From Coenobita brevimanus (taxonomy: Eukaryota > Arthropoda > Malacostraca > Decapoda > Coenobitidae): a stretch of 64,000 nucleotides of DNA. The translations under genes and the position numbers were made by a program. The stretch lies in contig CM064697.1 in the NCBI GenBank assembly GCA_032717465.1, forward strand, positions 3,173,501 to 3,237,500, written 5' to 3'. The notes under the pieces were generated by a model. The model was given only the letters and a program-made list of their open reading frames with translations, made no database searches and was not told the DNA's origin. The first letter of the stretch is position 1, and each line of letters starts with the position of its first letter. Shown one piece after another: positions 47,714 to 58,689 of this stretch.

Positions 47714-47852
47714 GCATCAAATTTGAAAATACACTCAGAAAATCACATGAAGAGCTTTGATAAAGAAAAAACTAGCTAAGTCTGCAAAATACACTCAGCG
47801 AATCACATGAAGGGCTTTGATAAAGAAAAAACTAGTGAAGTCTGCAAAATAA
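47714..47852. repeat. two-copy tandem repeat, about 64 bp
   Basis: AAATACACTCAGAAAATCAC and AGCTTTGATAAAGAAAAAAC then ACTAG(C/T)(T/G)AAGTCTGC occur twice in direct succession after the RTE tail. Confidence 0.92.
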
Positions 47853-48149
47853 GTTGGTCCCATGTGTTCTTGAAGATTACCGTACCCAGTTTTCATTGCA
47901 AGTGACTCATTTTGAGGTATGACAGTGTAACCCCACATACAGTAGGAAGGGCATTGAAGGTCAGGGAGAACAGGAAGTTAAATAAGTAAAAAAGTGTTTA
48001 TTATAAAGTATTCATGGACACATAAAGTCAGAACCAAAGTTCGGTGAACCAGACTAGGATGTTAGAAAAATTTCCACCCAACTAATCTGAAAAAGTCTTT
48101 CTCTGACCCTAATGATGGCCTTCTTTGGTCATAATTTGTTTTATGAATA
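47853..48149. other. unassigned DNA
   Basis: Would include 3' UTR of the minus-strand gene ending at 48150. No signal is assigned. Confidence 0.3.
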
Positions 48150-49028
48150 TTAGCTACAGAAACCAAGCCTAACGGAAGCTATTCCATCAAAGAAATCTGC
48201 ATCATTAGATGCTAGCCAGGGCTTTCTTTGGTGTTGTCGTTGATGTAGTTGTATAACCAATGGTATAATTTCATTTGCATCTGATTTCAGTTGTTCAAAA
48301 GCTGGCTTGGGTATCCAGATTGTGAGGTTTCCTTCATTCATTATTTGTGCCATAATCCTGTTTTTTGCCACTTTTTCCAATACAGTATTTGTAATCTTCT
48401 GAGGTCTTCTTGGTGCTTGAAAAATGCATGGCAGAATACCTGTATGAAGAAAACTTTCTATAAAAAAACACACCAAAACAATGGCAGGAATAAATACCAT
48501 AATCAGTCGGCTAGTATCATGCCCCCATAAGAGGGACATGCAGCTTTAGCCATTGTGACATTAGCCATAATACGGTAATACAGTGATTAATTGTAGGAGT
48601 ATTATGTAGTTGTAACTGTAGATTCATCTGAATGTAAACCTAGTGGACTGCAAGCTAAAGTACCCCCATTCCTGCAGTCCATTATCCTCCTTTTAGGGGA
48701 TAGGGAGTTGAAGGACATTTGCATAACCAATCTCAGATGCCTGGTTATGTCAGTGCCACCACTAGAAGGCATCCCTCTACAGCTCTGTAATTAGTTTAAG
48801 TGAATGCTGGGTTAATAGACATACCTTGAATTAAGGAAAATGTACGGTACCTGTAACTAACAAGGTCCTAACCTGCATGATGAAACCAGTTTTTATATAC
48901 AGTACAGTACTAGCTACATCCTGGGGTAAGTATATCCAAGGCAACATCTCTGAATGGATGTACAGTATTTAAGGATTGTGTCAGGATGTTTATAGAAATA
49001 CTGGTGACAGTAATGTCACCATATTAAG

Positions 49029-49066
<38 letters not shown>

Positions 49067-52000
49067 AAATCCCCATTACAAGCAGTCTCCTAAGGCATAT
49101 AAAATCATCTGACAATAGTTAAACAAAAAAGATTTACCGTAATCATACTGAAGAATTAAATTGCGAGTGTTCATACCCTTTCTCTATAAGGAGTCTCTCC
49201 TAAGTTGGAAGTCAGTTGCTGTAGTAGTAGTAAAAATAAGAATCATCATCATCTTGAAAGTGTTGTTATGATTTCAAGCACCTACTGAGAACTAAGATTG
49301 TCATGTTTATGTAGAGGAATTGAAACAAAAAGAATGTTACCTGTTTTTCTATTGAATGACATTCGCATTCACAGACAACTCTCTTATCATTCACTGACAC
49401 TGAGAGAGAGAGAGAGAGAAAAAGAATTACAAGAAGCCTATGTAACCTCACTCTAAGGGCCTACCAGTACAGTATGTTTTCTGTCTGTCTGTCTTTCTGT
49501 CAGTAGATAAATGCCCTAATCCTGGAAAAGGAGGCCATAAACAAATTGCCAAAGTGTCACCCTTTCATCCACCACTAAGCTGCCTTCTCCCCAACTCCTT
49601 CACCTCACTCATATACCTTTCCATCCCATCTCATCCTTGTTCTCCCATCTCCACCTCACTTACATAGTCTCTCCAAGTCAATCTCTTATTCCCCATTCTT
49701 GTCACATTGCCAAGCCATCTCAAGGTAATTATTATAATGATTTCCAGCATTATATATAATGAGCGATTGGTGAAAAAGATAACTAGATCTGATGTGAGAG
49801 GTGTAAGGCTGAGAGGAAGACCACGAATAGGATGGATGGACAGTGTGAAGAGAGCGCTGGATGCGAGAGGGATGTCTGTTGAGCAAGGAAGAGTGGCTGT
49901 GCGTGACAGAAATAAATGGAGAGAAATTGTGAATGAATAAGTGATGACGCAGCCCTGAGGGGATATTCTCCCGCATCTGGTCTGATCAGCTAGTCAGGTC
50001 AGGTGCGGGTAAGGGGATGGGTCTGTTATGATGTGGCAGGGGTAAACCAGTTCTGCTGTCGGGCCCTGCTGCGGATGTCACTGATTGCATTGCGCAGTTG
50101 ACCCTTGTGCGGTGAAGATCTGTCCATTCTCCCCTTTGGGGCTAAGATGCGAATGAATGTGTTTGAATGGATGAGTAAATGGGGAGTGTGTCGTCCTGTC
50201 TCGGCTACCTCCCTTTCCTTGGGGGAAGCAGCCTAGGTATATAGATAGATAGATAGATTTCCAGCACACCACCATAACATTCTTAGTCTACCTTGTTTGT
50301 CTGTCTGCTTCTCGACAAAACTGCACATTCTTTCCTCAGAAAACTCTCCTTTCACTCATGATTTGTGTCCTGCCAGCAGAGTCTAGGCTTCTCTTCCATA
50401 TCTTTGAGTAGGGATCACAATACTGTCATGCAGTGACTTTCATACTTCCATACATACTTCCCAATACTGTACTTTATCACAGCTCTGAGTGAACCTGTAG
50501 CTATATTGAGGGAGCTTAAATATAGCAAAAGTCTTGTTCACAGCTAGTGAACATCAGGTAATGAGGTTTCACCTTAAACCAACCAGAAAGGGAGTGATAT
50601 AGAAAAAGAGTAAGAAGGTTAGAGAAATATGAGTCCTGATACTACACTGTACACCACCATGACACTCTTAGTCTTCCTTGTTTGTCTGTCTGCTTCTCCA
50701 CAAAATGCCACATGCTTTCCTCAGAAAACTCTCCTTTCACTCTTGATTTGTGTCCTGCCTGGAGAGTCTAGCCTTCTTTTCCATATGTTTGAGTAGGGAT
50801 CACAATACTTGTACTGTCATGCAGTGACTTTCATACTTCCATGCTTACTTCCAAATACTTTATCACAGCTCTGAGTGAACCTGTTGCTATTTTGAGGGGA
50901 CTTAATAATAGCAAAAGTCTTGTTCACAGCTAGTGAACATTAGGTAATGAGGTTTCACCTTAAACCAGCCTGAAAGGGAGTGATATAGAAAAGAGTAAGT
51001 TAGAGAAATATGAGTCCTGATACTGCATTGCTATAATTTTGAATTTTATGGTGAAAAAGGAAAATGAAACCTGATGAAATGTCATGTTTTCACAGTTGCG
51101 ATTTTGACCATGATAAGATAGGAAAGGAAGCTGGAAGAAGAAAATGGAAGAATATACTGGGAAACGTGGTGATGGTATTTAAAGGCATGATAGAAATGTA
51201 AATAAAGAGGGAAAAGAGAAAATGAGAAAAGGGTGTTGTGCTAGCTCAGCTGTATAACATATAATAATTTTATTGATGGTTTTTATCAGACTTTGAAGTT
51301 ATGTAATTTAGTCTGGCACTGCTGTATCTCATCAACAGTCACACTTAGTTCTATCCACACCCACACTGACCCTTCTCATCACAACAAACCTGCTCACCTT
51401 TAGTGACTCCACCCTGCCCCACCCAATCCCAATAACTCAGCCTCCTGCATCTCACCAAATACCACCCTGCACAGTCCTGCACCGCCCACCTCATCCCACT
51501 CCACCCACTGGTACCGGTATGTGTTAACTTCTCAACTCTTGCTCTGTTTTCCCCTTCTACATTTTGGTTACTGCAGTAAGTTGCATTCACTGTTAAACTT
51601 CATTTTGTTGAACTTGGGATTACATTTGTGGTTTAGAGAGCCAAAATATACAGTACGAGTACACCAGGTAGCTATGCCTTTACGAAAAAATAAATGCAAG
51701 GAATGCACCAGGTACACAGGTACCTGCTACAGTCAGACTTGCTAATTATCTTGAACTGTATTTATTTAGTAGGAGTGCTGTCTACAAAGATAGCTCTGGC
51801 TTAGAATATAAGAAAATAATCAGTTGTGGTAATAGCCTAAGGCATTTGATTAGCTTCTTGCAAGTCATTTCTGTATCACTTCCCAGTTAGAAAGGATTCA
51901 TATTTCCTAGGTGCACAAAAGTGATCAGAAACAAATGGATTTTAGCTGTGACCCAGTGATTGCTAAATTGAAGAATTATTTTTTTCAGACAGTGCAGCAC

Positions 52001-55000
52001 TGTACATGTGTCAGCAGGCACAATAGGTACAGTAAGTTAAACGAGCCGCACTTCAGTTGGCTGTTATGTGATGAATGCGTATGCAGTATGTTAGTACTGT
52101 ACTTTGGACTGAATACTGATGCCTTGCCGTCCTGCTTTGGTTTACCCTTGGCAGTGCACTCCTTCATACACTCGCAATAAGAAGTGGCTACTTCATCAAA
52201 GCATTCAATTTGATATGAGTATTATCGTAAACTTGTTTGTTTCAGCACTGTGTCGTTACCATATAAGTCATGTTAGTTTGGCATAATTATAGCTGCACTC
52301 ATTGTGATAATGCTGAATAGATATAAGATGATTATTTTGAAATGAGATCAGAAAGAAATTTTAATTGGCCTAAATCCATAGTCATGTACCTGTGGTCAGG
52401 AGCAGCTGAGTTCCCTTGGATTCTGAAACAGTAATCAAGGAGAGTTAGTACTGTACACTGGCAACCAGATATATAACTTGGATCAGATGGCACTGCTTTG
52501 GCAGGCCATGCCAAGCAGCAGCTCTAGGCAAAGGAATGAAAGGCTGACAAGTTGCATATCACAAAGATGATTGCTGGTGTCAGTGATGTTTACAATAGAC
52601 TTTGATGAATTTCTGTCCAAAGTAGAGCAATGACAGAGTTATTTTATAAGGCACAGCGGAACAAGAGCACAGAGGGGCAATAGCTGCCTCCACTAGCCTC
52701 AGATCTACCTGCACACCAATCCAATGTACTTTCCTACTTGAGTTACAGTAATGTTTGTTTTTTATTGTGTTTTTCAATCTTTGGCACATTATGACCTGTA
52801 GGAGTGACTCATGGAAGGGTCCAATCCATGTCATTTTTTGCATAGGCTTTCTGTCTCCCTTAACAGATTCCTATAATGCTGTTGAAGTTAATGATAAATT
52901 AGTTGCAATATAAGCAAGCTGACCATGAGTGTACTGAAACGTGTGTCAGTTATTACCTTTGCCAACGAGGTTATGTTTTGGCATGGTTTGTTTGTCTGTA
53001 AAACTTGAAAGGGGAATGGCTCTGCCGTGGCAGAGGTATGTGCTTTTGGTATTGTCTGGAATAAGTTTGTAACTAATATTAATCAAATAACAGTATAACG
53101 GATAAGTACCTACATACAGTTAAATACTTTATCATGGTCCCATTATCATCATTAGTGCTGATGTATATATATACCCTGCTGTGCGGGATATGGTCATATG
53201 TATTGGGGGTGTTGTGTTACTAACTATGGTACTGCATTGCTTATAGATGTGTCCAGTAATACAGATTAACTAAGTATTTGCTGCAAAGCAAACTGACACT
53301 CATTTGCAGTCCTTACCTATCACTGTATGGTAGTCATTTATAGTATATCCATACAAACAGTAGATTAGTACAGTACTGCTTTTACATTCTTTTAGGACAG
53401 ATGGGTTCTGACTAATTATTTTGCCTGAATTATTTCAAACGCATCTAATTTTTTTGTGTTTTCCAGTTAGTGTCGTGTCTAATTTGTCCAACAATTAATT
53501 TGCCTCTCACTAGGACAGTCCTCACCACTACCATGAGTGCCGCCAACATGACTGCTGGAGACAAGTATGTTTGCATTTGTGTTCTGTTTTTACTTCATTT
53601 CATCATCTAATTTGTATGTGAATAAGCCTCAAATTCTTGCTTATTAATTTTTGTTAATTAAACACAGTTTTTATAGATCTGCTTAGTTTGTGGCTTTGCA
53701 TGAGTCATATTAACATTACAGTATACTAGTACCTTGTCAGGAGCATGTAGATATAAGTAATTCTGTATGTTTACTTTGTTTGCTCTCAGAATACAGCACA
53801 AGTTGAACCTCAATTTAAGGAAAATGGATTTTCTAGAATTTGAGATGTAAGGACACTTTTAAAAATTATTTATTGGCACTATCTGAGTTTAGTGACAGAT
53901 TTGACTGGCACTGATGGAGTTTAGCAGCCAAACAACCTCAGGCATAGTTAGGTGGCACTGTATTTACACAGATGTCTGCCACTGTAGCATATGTTTTTCA
54001 GAGTGAGGCCTAGATACCTGTTTCTTTCTCAGATTCTTACAATTTGGTTAGTTAACTTGCCAGACCATTGATTTTTGTCCATCCATCCATCCATCATCCA
54101 AAACTATGTCGCCCCATGAGGAGCATAGGAACCTGGGACTAGGCAAGTTGGTCCTGACATTTAAGAAGAGAGTGACCACCCTCGCTCATCCTTGAGTGGC
54201 ATTACATGAGCAGTAAACCCCAACCGCCCCTTGGATATAAACCTACACAGTTAACATGCCAGACCATTGATTTTTGTGCTTGTGAATATGAAATACTGTA
54301 TATAATTCTAGCAACATTTTACATTATGTTATCTAAATTCCCCCCCAGATGCAGTCATTCTAGCAACATTTCCAATTATTCTAACATTACAATGATCCTT
54401 CAGTTATTATGTATATTGATGCTGAACGTGGTGTGTGATAATGGAATTGCACGATAATGAATACATAGAACCTATAGGAGTTATCTTAATTGGTATGAGG
54501 TACCCCCAACTCAAACCTCAGTTTTCCCTTTTATGATATTTTAGACCCACTAAGTAAGTACTTAATGTTAACATATCTGATGCATCGATGGAGGGTCAAC
54601 TCTATTCCCAGTAGTCAGTTGGATGATGGCACATGTCTGATCCTGAAGTTTCTGTTAAATGGAGGTTCAATCTGTAGTGTTATTGTGGGGTGATATGAAG
54701 GATTTGTTTTGTCGTCAGACATGATTGTTTACACAATAAAATCAGTTTGCAGACTTGAGAGTGAGCATATAAAAACTTGTGTATCATGCTTTATAAATAT
54801 TGCACTAATATAGCTTGTATTATAAAACTGATGCAATCCAGGAGTGTCCATAGTACTGTAAAGATATTAAGTTGTTTAATATCATTTGTGTTTACAGTAC
54901 CATGTCTGTAATATTGTGAGTTGTACAGTTATTGCCAGATGGTGTTTAGCTGTTTAATGGTAAGTCTAGATGCAAGATATTTTTGATCCCTGGCCCTTTA

Positions 55001-55836
55001 CTCTTTTCCATGTGCATTCTTGGGCTTTCATCATACAGTATCATAAAAGGTTATGAAACTTGGGTTATTCCTTAACCCGTTAACTGCTCTATACAGCCTG
55101 GGTTGTTCCGAGTGCGACTGCTCAATACAGCCCTGGCTGCGCAGGTGAATTTTGAATATAGTGCCATGGTGACCAAGGCCGACCCATGCAAGCATGTTTG
55201 AGCCTTCAAAACCGAAACTGAAAAAGAAAACGAAAACCATACATTCCAATAGGGAATCAGACACTTCGATGTTCATCCATGGCTTTACCAAGGTAAATAT
55301 TGGGCTAATTGTTACTACAGTATATACTTTGGCATGTGTTCTCTCAATTCCTAAGAAAAAATTTGGCCTTTGGGAAATTTCATTTTTACCCCTATGTCTG
55401 CGCATCACGGACACCTCCAAAAAACTGCCATAGGCAGTTAACGGGTTAATATATTTATTATGACAGTAATGTCAGAGTTCCAACAACATAATCATATTTA
55501 TTAATATAGTGTTACTAAGAAAAGCTTTAAAACCCAGTTTGGGCTTTAAAGTTTTACTAAGTAACGCTGTTTTAATAAATATGATTATGTTCTTGGAACT
55601 CTGACATTAGTCATGATAAACATATTAAGGAACAACCCAGGTTTTGTTACCCAAAATTTTGCTAATGGAATGACAGGTGTATTTGTGAAATAACAAAAAC
55701 TACAAAACAGGATTTTGCTTACCTTGAAGCCCATTCAGAGAGATATATCTGAAAACTTCAGCAGCCCTTGGCAACACATTTCCATATGGCAAGAATGTAG
55801 AAAGTTGCCCTTCTCTTCTGAAAGGTTCTTCTCTTC
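48150..55836 (-). CDS. unidentified minus-strand gene, three phase-compatible exons (partial)
   Basis: The candidate exons are 55836-55723 (TTATCATGCAG|GAAGAG to CTTCAAG|GTAAGC, 114 nt), 52422-52390 (ACTGTTTCAG|AATCC to CCACAG|GTACATG, 33 nt) and 48439-48150 (CTTCATACAG|GTATTC to a TAA stop). Every junction is phase 1, so they join without a stop. Exon 1 here encodes LSTFLPYGNVLPRAAEVFRY, the microexon ESKGTQLLLTT, and the last exon KVAKNRIMAQIMNEGNLTI then WIPKPAFEQLKSDANEII. Amino-acid usage is protein-like rather than repeat-like. I do not recognise the family. The 5' part lies further right. An alternative acceptor for the last exon (TTTTATAG|AAAG) keeps the same phase. Confidence 0.5.
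48618..48790 (+). repeat. dispersed repeat D, copy 1
   Basis: ATCTGAATGTAAACCTAGTG, GACTGCAAGCTAAAGTACCC, TTCCTGCAGTCCATTATCCT, GACATTTGCATAACCA and TATGTCAGTGCCACC have close counterparts at 60.25-60.41 kb. Confidence 0.75.
48800..49021. other. unassigned DNA
   Basis: Nothing recognised. Confidence 0.3.
49029..49175. repeat. poly(T) run and degraded dyad-symmetric repeat
   Basis: A run of about 33 T is followed by AAATCCCCATTACAAGCAGT, TCTCCTAAGGCATATAAAA, TCATCTGACAATAG and TACTGAAGAATTAAA, recognisable as the dyad family. Confidence 0.5.
49480..49735 (-). mobile_element. RTE 3' fragment, minus strand
   Basis: The minus-strand translation LRWLGNVTRMGNKRLTWRDY then VSEVEM, and the DNA (GGATGAGATGG, GGTATATGAGTGAGG), match the C-terminus of the RTE at 47.44-47.6 kb. 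An ACAG-type simple repeat at 49481-49502 takes the tail position. Confidence 0.75.
49750..50255 (+). mobile_element. 5'-truncated LINE insertion with 11-bp target duplication
   Basis: GATTTCCAGCA occurs at 49739-49749 and again at 50256-50266, bracketing the insert. The insert begins within the last codons of an RT (ERLVKKITRSDVRG, RLRGRPRIGWMDSVKRAL, REIVNE, stop at 49938). It continues with an about 300-base 3' UTR and ends in (ATAG)n. The family differs from the main RTE (longer UTR, different C-terminus). Confidence 0.88.
50256..51028. repeat. tandem duplication, two copies of about 385 bp
   Basis: The segment from CACCACCATAACATTCTTAG to ATGAGTCCTGATACTACACTG (about 50266-50648) is repeated at about 50650-51025 with roughly 5-8 percent differences and small indels. 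Each copy holds AGCTAGTGAACAT and TTGTCTGTCTGCTTCTC. No coding frame is shared. Confidence 0.92.
51029..52389. other. unassigned DNA, intron of the minus-strand candidate gene
   Basis: No gene or repeat recognised. An AC/C-rich patch at 51350-51515 is compositional. Confidence 0.35.
52423..53500. other. unassigned DNA with a diverged GGATCC-family relic at about 52960-53040
   Basis: TTGCCAACGAGGTTATGTTT, TGGTTTGTTTGTCTG and GCCGTGGCAGAGGTATGTGC echo CCGAGGAGGTTATGTTTT and GCGGAGGTATGCG of the 37-38 kb repeat. Nothing else recognised. Confidence 0.4.
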
Positions 55837-56633
55837 CTGCATGATAAGTTAAAGAAAATGGACATTTGGCTAACACTTTGTGCAAAACATGGTATTTCAG
55901 ATTTATTACCCATCCTTGCCCCAGAGGGGCTTGGGGACGGGTATTGTTTTCACTTGGTTTGTCTGTCTGTCAGTCTGTCTGTCTGTCTGTTAACACCTTT
56001 CCGTGAAAATTACTGGTGCGATTTTAAGAAATAGTACAGGGATGGTGGGCTATGACCGTCCGATCATGTGATTAAATTCTGGGTACAATTGGGCCAAAGC
56101 CCAGGCTGTAGGCCCAAAAAATGTAAAAAGAAAACAAAATTGTTTTTTTCACCAAAACTTCTTTCAAATTCATGATATCAACGTGAGACCAAAATCTAAT
56201 GGTACATCTTTCAAATCTGCATCCTATAGCATGCCTCATTATGTCATGGGGGTCAGTGTCAGGTGGGTCACTCCTAAAATTTCAAATGGGCATAAAATTG
56301 TCAATTTTTACCTGATTTACTCCAGATTTGTTATGTGACATCTTTGACTAGATATCCTGTTGTGTTAATACGTCAGCACTAAAATGACTGCCGGGGATGG
56401 GTTTGCTTTGCCTTGGCACCATTTCACGTTTGTATTAGGATTTATAATGCAGACTCAGGTCCATTGCAACCTTTTTTAGGTGCAAGTACAATATTGTAAA
56501 TGCTACGTTAGTTCATGGCTATTTTTTCAGGGGGATTGTAATAGGAGCAGTTGCCTTGGGCCCATCACCACTGGAGATCCACATAGAGCCATCAACTTAC
56601 CCCAAGAGCCAGGATAGCCTCAGACATAAATAA
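53533..56633 (+). CDS. possible small two-exon protein, 44 residues
   Basis: A segment 53514-53564 has a good acceptor (TTGCCTCTCACTAG), a Kozak-like ACCATGAG at 53533 and a donor ACAA|GTATGT in phase 2. Segment 56531-56633 has a strong acceptor (CTATTTTTTCAG) and a matching phase. It reads to a TAA that overlaps AATAAA at 56632-56637. Joined they give MSAANMTAGDKGIVIGAVAL, then GPSPLEIHIEPSTYPKSQD and a short basic end, with a hydrophobic stretch in the middle. I recognise no family. There may be further exons, or the pair may be chance. The start exon is preceded by an acceptor, implying an upstream non-coding exon. Confidence 0.35.
54062..54246 (-). mobile_element. SINE-like repeat (family C), inverted 3' part
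   Basis: From right to left on the minus strand it reads GGTTTATATCCAAGGGGCGG, TTGGGGTTTACTGCTCATG, AGTGGTCACTCTC-like sequence and ACCAACTTGCCTAGTCCC. It ends in GATGATGGATGGATGG, matching the last 170 bases of the other copies. Confidence 0.85.
55049..55652. repeat. large palindromic element interrupted by a TTAA insertion
   Basis: With the insert 55076-55445 removed, the left arm (TTGGGTTATTCCTTAATATA, TTATTATGACAGTAATGTCA, GAGTTCCAACAACATAATCA) is the near-perfect complement of the right arm (TGATTATGTTCTTGGAACTC, TGACATTAGTCATGATAAAC, ATATTAAGGAACAACCCAGG). Arms are over 110 bases and the loop is only a few bases around 55543. It is a fold-back or MITE-type structure. Confidence 0.9.
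55076..55445. mobile_element. 370-bp piggyBac-like MITE with TTAA duplication
   Basis: TTAA at 55072-55075 and 55446-55449 brackets CCCGTTAACTGC...GCAGTTAACGGG, a perfect 12-bp terminal inverted repeat. TTAA targets with CCC/GGG ends are the hallmark of the piggyBac superfamily. It has no transposase, so it is non-autonomous. Inside, about 55170-55240 carries a copy of a LINE 3' tail (GTGACCAAGGCCGACCCATG) also present at 59180-59245. Confidence 0.85.
55905..56430. other. non-coding repeat-like segment
   Basis: Starts GGCTTGGGGACGGGTATTG, then GTCTGTCTGTC repeats, TTAACACCTTTCCGTG, GGTGCGATTTTAAGAAATAG and GGGATGGTGGGCTATGACCG. The arrangement resembles that of the 37-kb repeat (TTGTCTGTC, TTAGCAGG, GATTTTGATG, GGTGGGCCATGG), suggesting a related dispersed family. 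Confidence 0.4.
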
Positions 56634-56639
56634 TAAAAT

Positions 56640-57838
56640 CTCATTTCCTAAATAGTGCATACTATAAGTATTCTGTACGTACCATCCCTCTCCCCACACT
56701 TTAGTTTAGAGCTGGGATAGGTTTGCTCTGGGTCGAGAATGTGCCTTATGTTAACTGCTTGCAGTTCAGTGATGTACAGTACAGTACTATGTTTTATTCA
56801 TAGATATTTAGCATTGTAGACAGAATATACACGTGCCTTGGCCTTTGTGACCCATATGTTTTTTTTTCAGATTGCATTTGATGTAATTTATGTGATGGAC
56901 TAAATGCTGTATGTAGCATACCACAGTTAATCCAGGTGCAGATTTGTAGTAGACTCTTGGCTATAGACTGGATAGCCTGTTCCTCAAGTTAGTCCATTAT
57001 GTATATAATTTTTCTCGCACAACTAAACTATTGCAAAAACGTGTTCTTTTTTTTTTTCTTCTTCTTTTTTTTTTTTTATGTGCATTGTCATGGCAGATCC
57101 TATGCTGTAGTATTGGGAGTCTTTCTTATCTCAGAAAAAACAGCCAGAAGGGCAGTATTGAAATGGAAAACTCAGGTCATTCAGAAATAATGATTAGTAC
57201 ACCCTCTTTTTCTTCATTATACAGTATATGTGCAGTAGTTTATATTTATATTCTGGTTGTAATATACAGGGCTGCAAATGTTTTCAGTTTATTTTGTAAA
57301 CATAGGTGTATTTTCCAGTTACAGTCATGGATGATTACTATTACCAAATATCATTTTTCCTTACATATTTGGTGTTATATTTTTGATGGGAATTGAACAG
57401 CCATTATAGCTTAATCCTTCCCAAGTTTATACAAGAAAAATCACAATATGTTTTTTTTTTTTCCTGCTCTGAATGTCAAGGCATAGATTTAACAGTCCAT
57501 TCTTTAAAGCCCAGCAGTCCATCTACATGCTGCATACCTTCACATTCAGTTATGATGGTTTGACTGTAGCAGAATATTTGTTGAGTTTCTCCTTCATTGT
57601 TGCCAGCAGCTACTTAAATTAATGCATTTTTTCACTTGCTGCATTTTTGTAAAACACATTTGCCCAAGACATATATAACATCTAAAGAAAATTCCGTGCT
57701 TTATAATTTGCGTTGTTTTATACTGTTTGTGACTCAGGTAATATCAGCACCAGGAGGTGCATATATGTTGCCTTTTTTTTTCAGTATCTCTTGGTACTTC
57801 TTTCCATACTCAGTGATCATACGAAATTTTTTCTATAC
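56640..57838. other. unassigned AT-rich DNA
   Basis: T-rich runs at 57047-57077 and 57450-57462. No gene recognised. Confidence 0.35.
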
Positions 57839-57924
57839 CTGTTGATGTCGCTTTCTTCAGTTATAATATCAGCATTTTTCTCTTCACTGTTGTTATTTAT
57901 CAACATTGATTCAGATCCAGTCAT
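57839..57924 (-). CDS. weak candidate start exon of the minus-strand gene
   Basis: An ATG at 57924 opens MTGSESMLINNNSEEKNADI then ITEESDIN and meets a donor AACAG|GTATAG in phase 2. The acidic, Asn-rich composition is protein-like and the strand matches the exons at 48-56 kb. Its phase does not join directly to the exon at 55836, so at least one further exon would be needed. Confidence 0.2.
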
Positions 57925-58689
57925 AAGAGAAATAAGTTGTTTTCATACTCCAGCATGGATTGTATTAATCTTTGAGTTTTCATTGGGCTTTGGGCAATGA
58001 TGTAGGGATCAGAAAGGTGTTCAGTGAAACTGAAGAAAATACAAGTGTGTGAGACTGATAGGAGGCAGGGGTAGGGGAGAAGGGGTGTTGATTAGCATTG
58101 GATGGAAGGGATTACCACTGTAGAAGGAGGCAGTGAATGTCCTAAAAGGAGAAGGATCACTGGCAGGGGGAGGGGGAGGGGAGAACGAGTGAGGTGATGA
58201 CTTAGGAAGGTGAGATATAGTGGGTGAATATCCTTATATTGCATTTATTTATTTGTTTATTTGTTGTGTTTTGATCACTAATTGTAACAGATAAGTTTCT
58301 TTATGAAGAGTTGAGTTTTTCTGCCTCAAGGTAGCTGTTTTAGCATCCAGGCCAGCATTTTGCTCATTATAATTTTTTTAGAGTTTTTCAGTTTGCAGAA
58401 GTGACAAATGGTAGAGAATCCTCACTGTCAGTGGTTTAGAAGCCTTGGTAAACATCTTACTACACTCCTGAGTACTTAAACCTTGTTGCAGGGTCCATTG
58501 CAGTGAAATTATTATGAACTAGCTAAAATAAAATAAATTGGTTCTTAGCTGCATCGGATATGTGCAGTGAAGGCAACCTGGTTTAACCACAGGGAGCAAA
58601 TTGAGGCTGGGTTAGGTCTTGAGAGTGTGAGAGATGTCAGAACTCTTTAATTAATAGGCAGAATTGATTAAGATTAATAGCTTCCAGTC
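57925..58689. other. unassigned DNA
   Basis: Purine-rich 58030-58200. No gene recognised. Confidence 0.35.

Noticed and set aside
50256..51028. CRISPR-like direct repeats
   Set aside because: This is a two-copy tandem duplication of 385 bp in a eukaryotic genome, with no short repeat-spacer structure.
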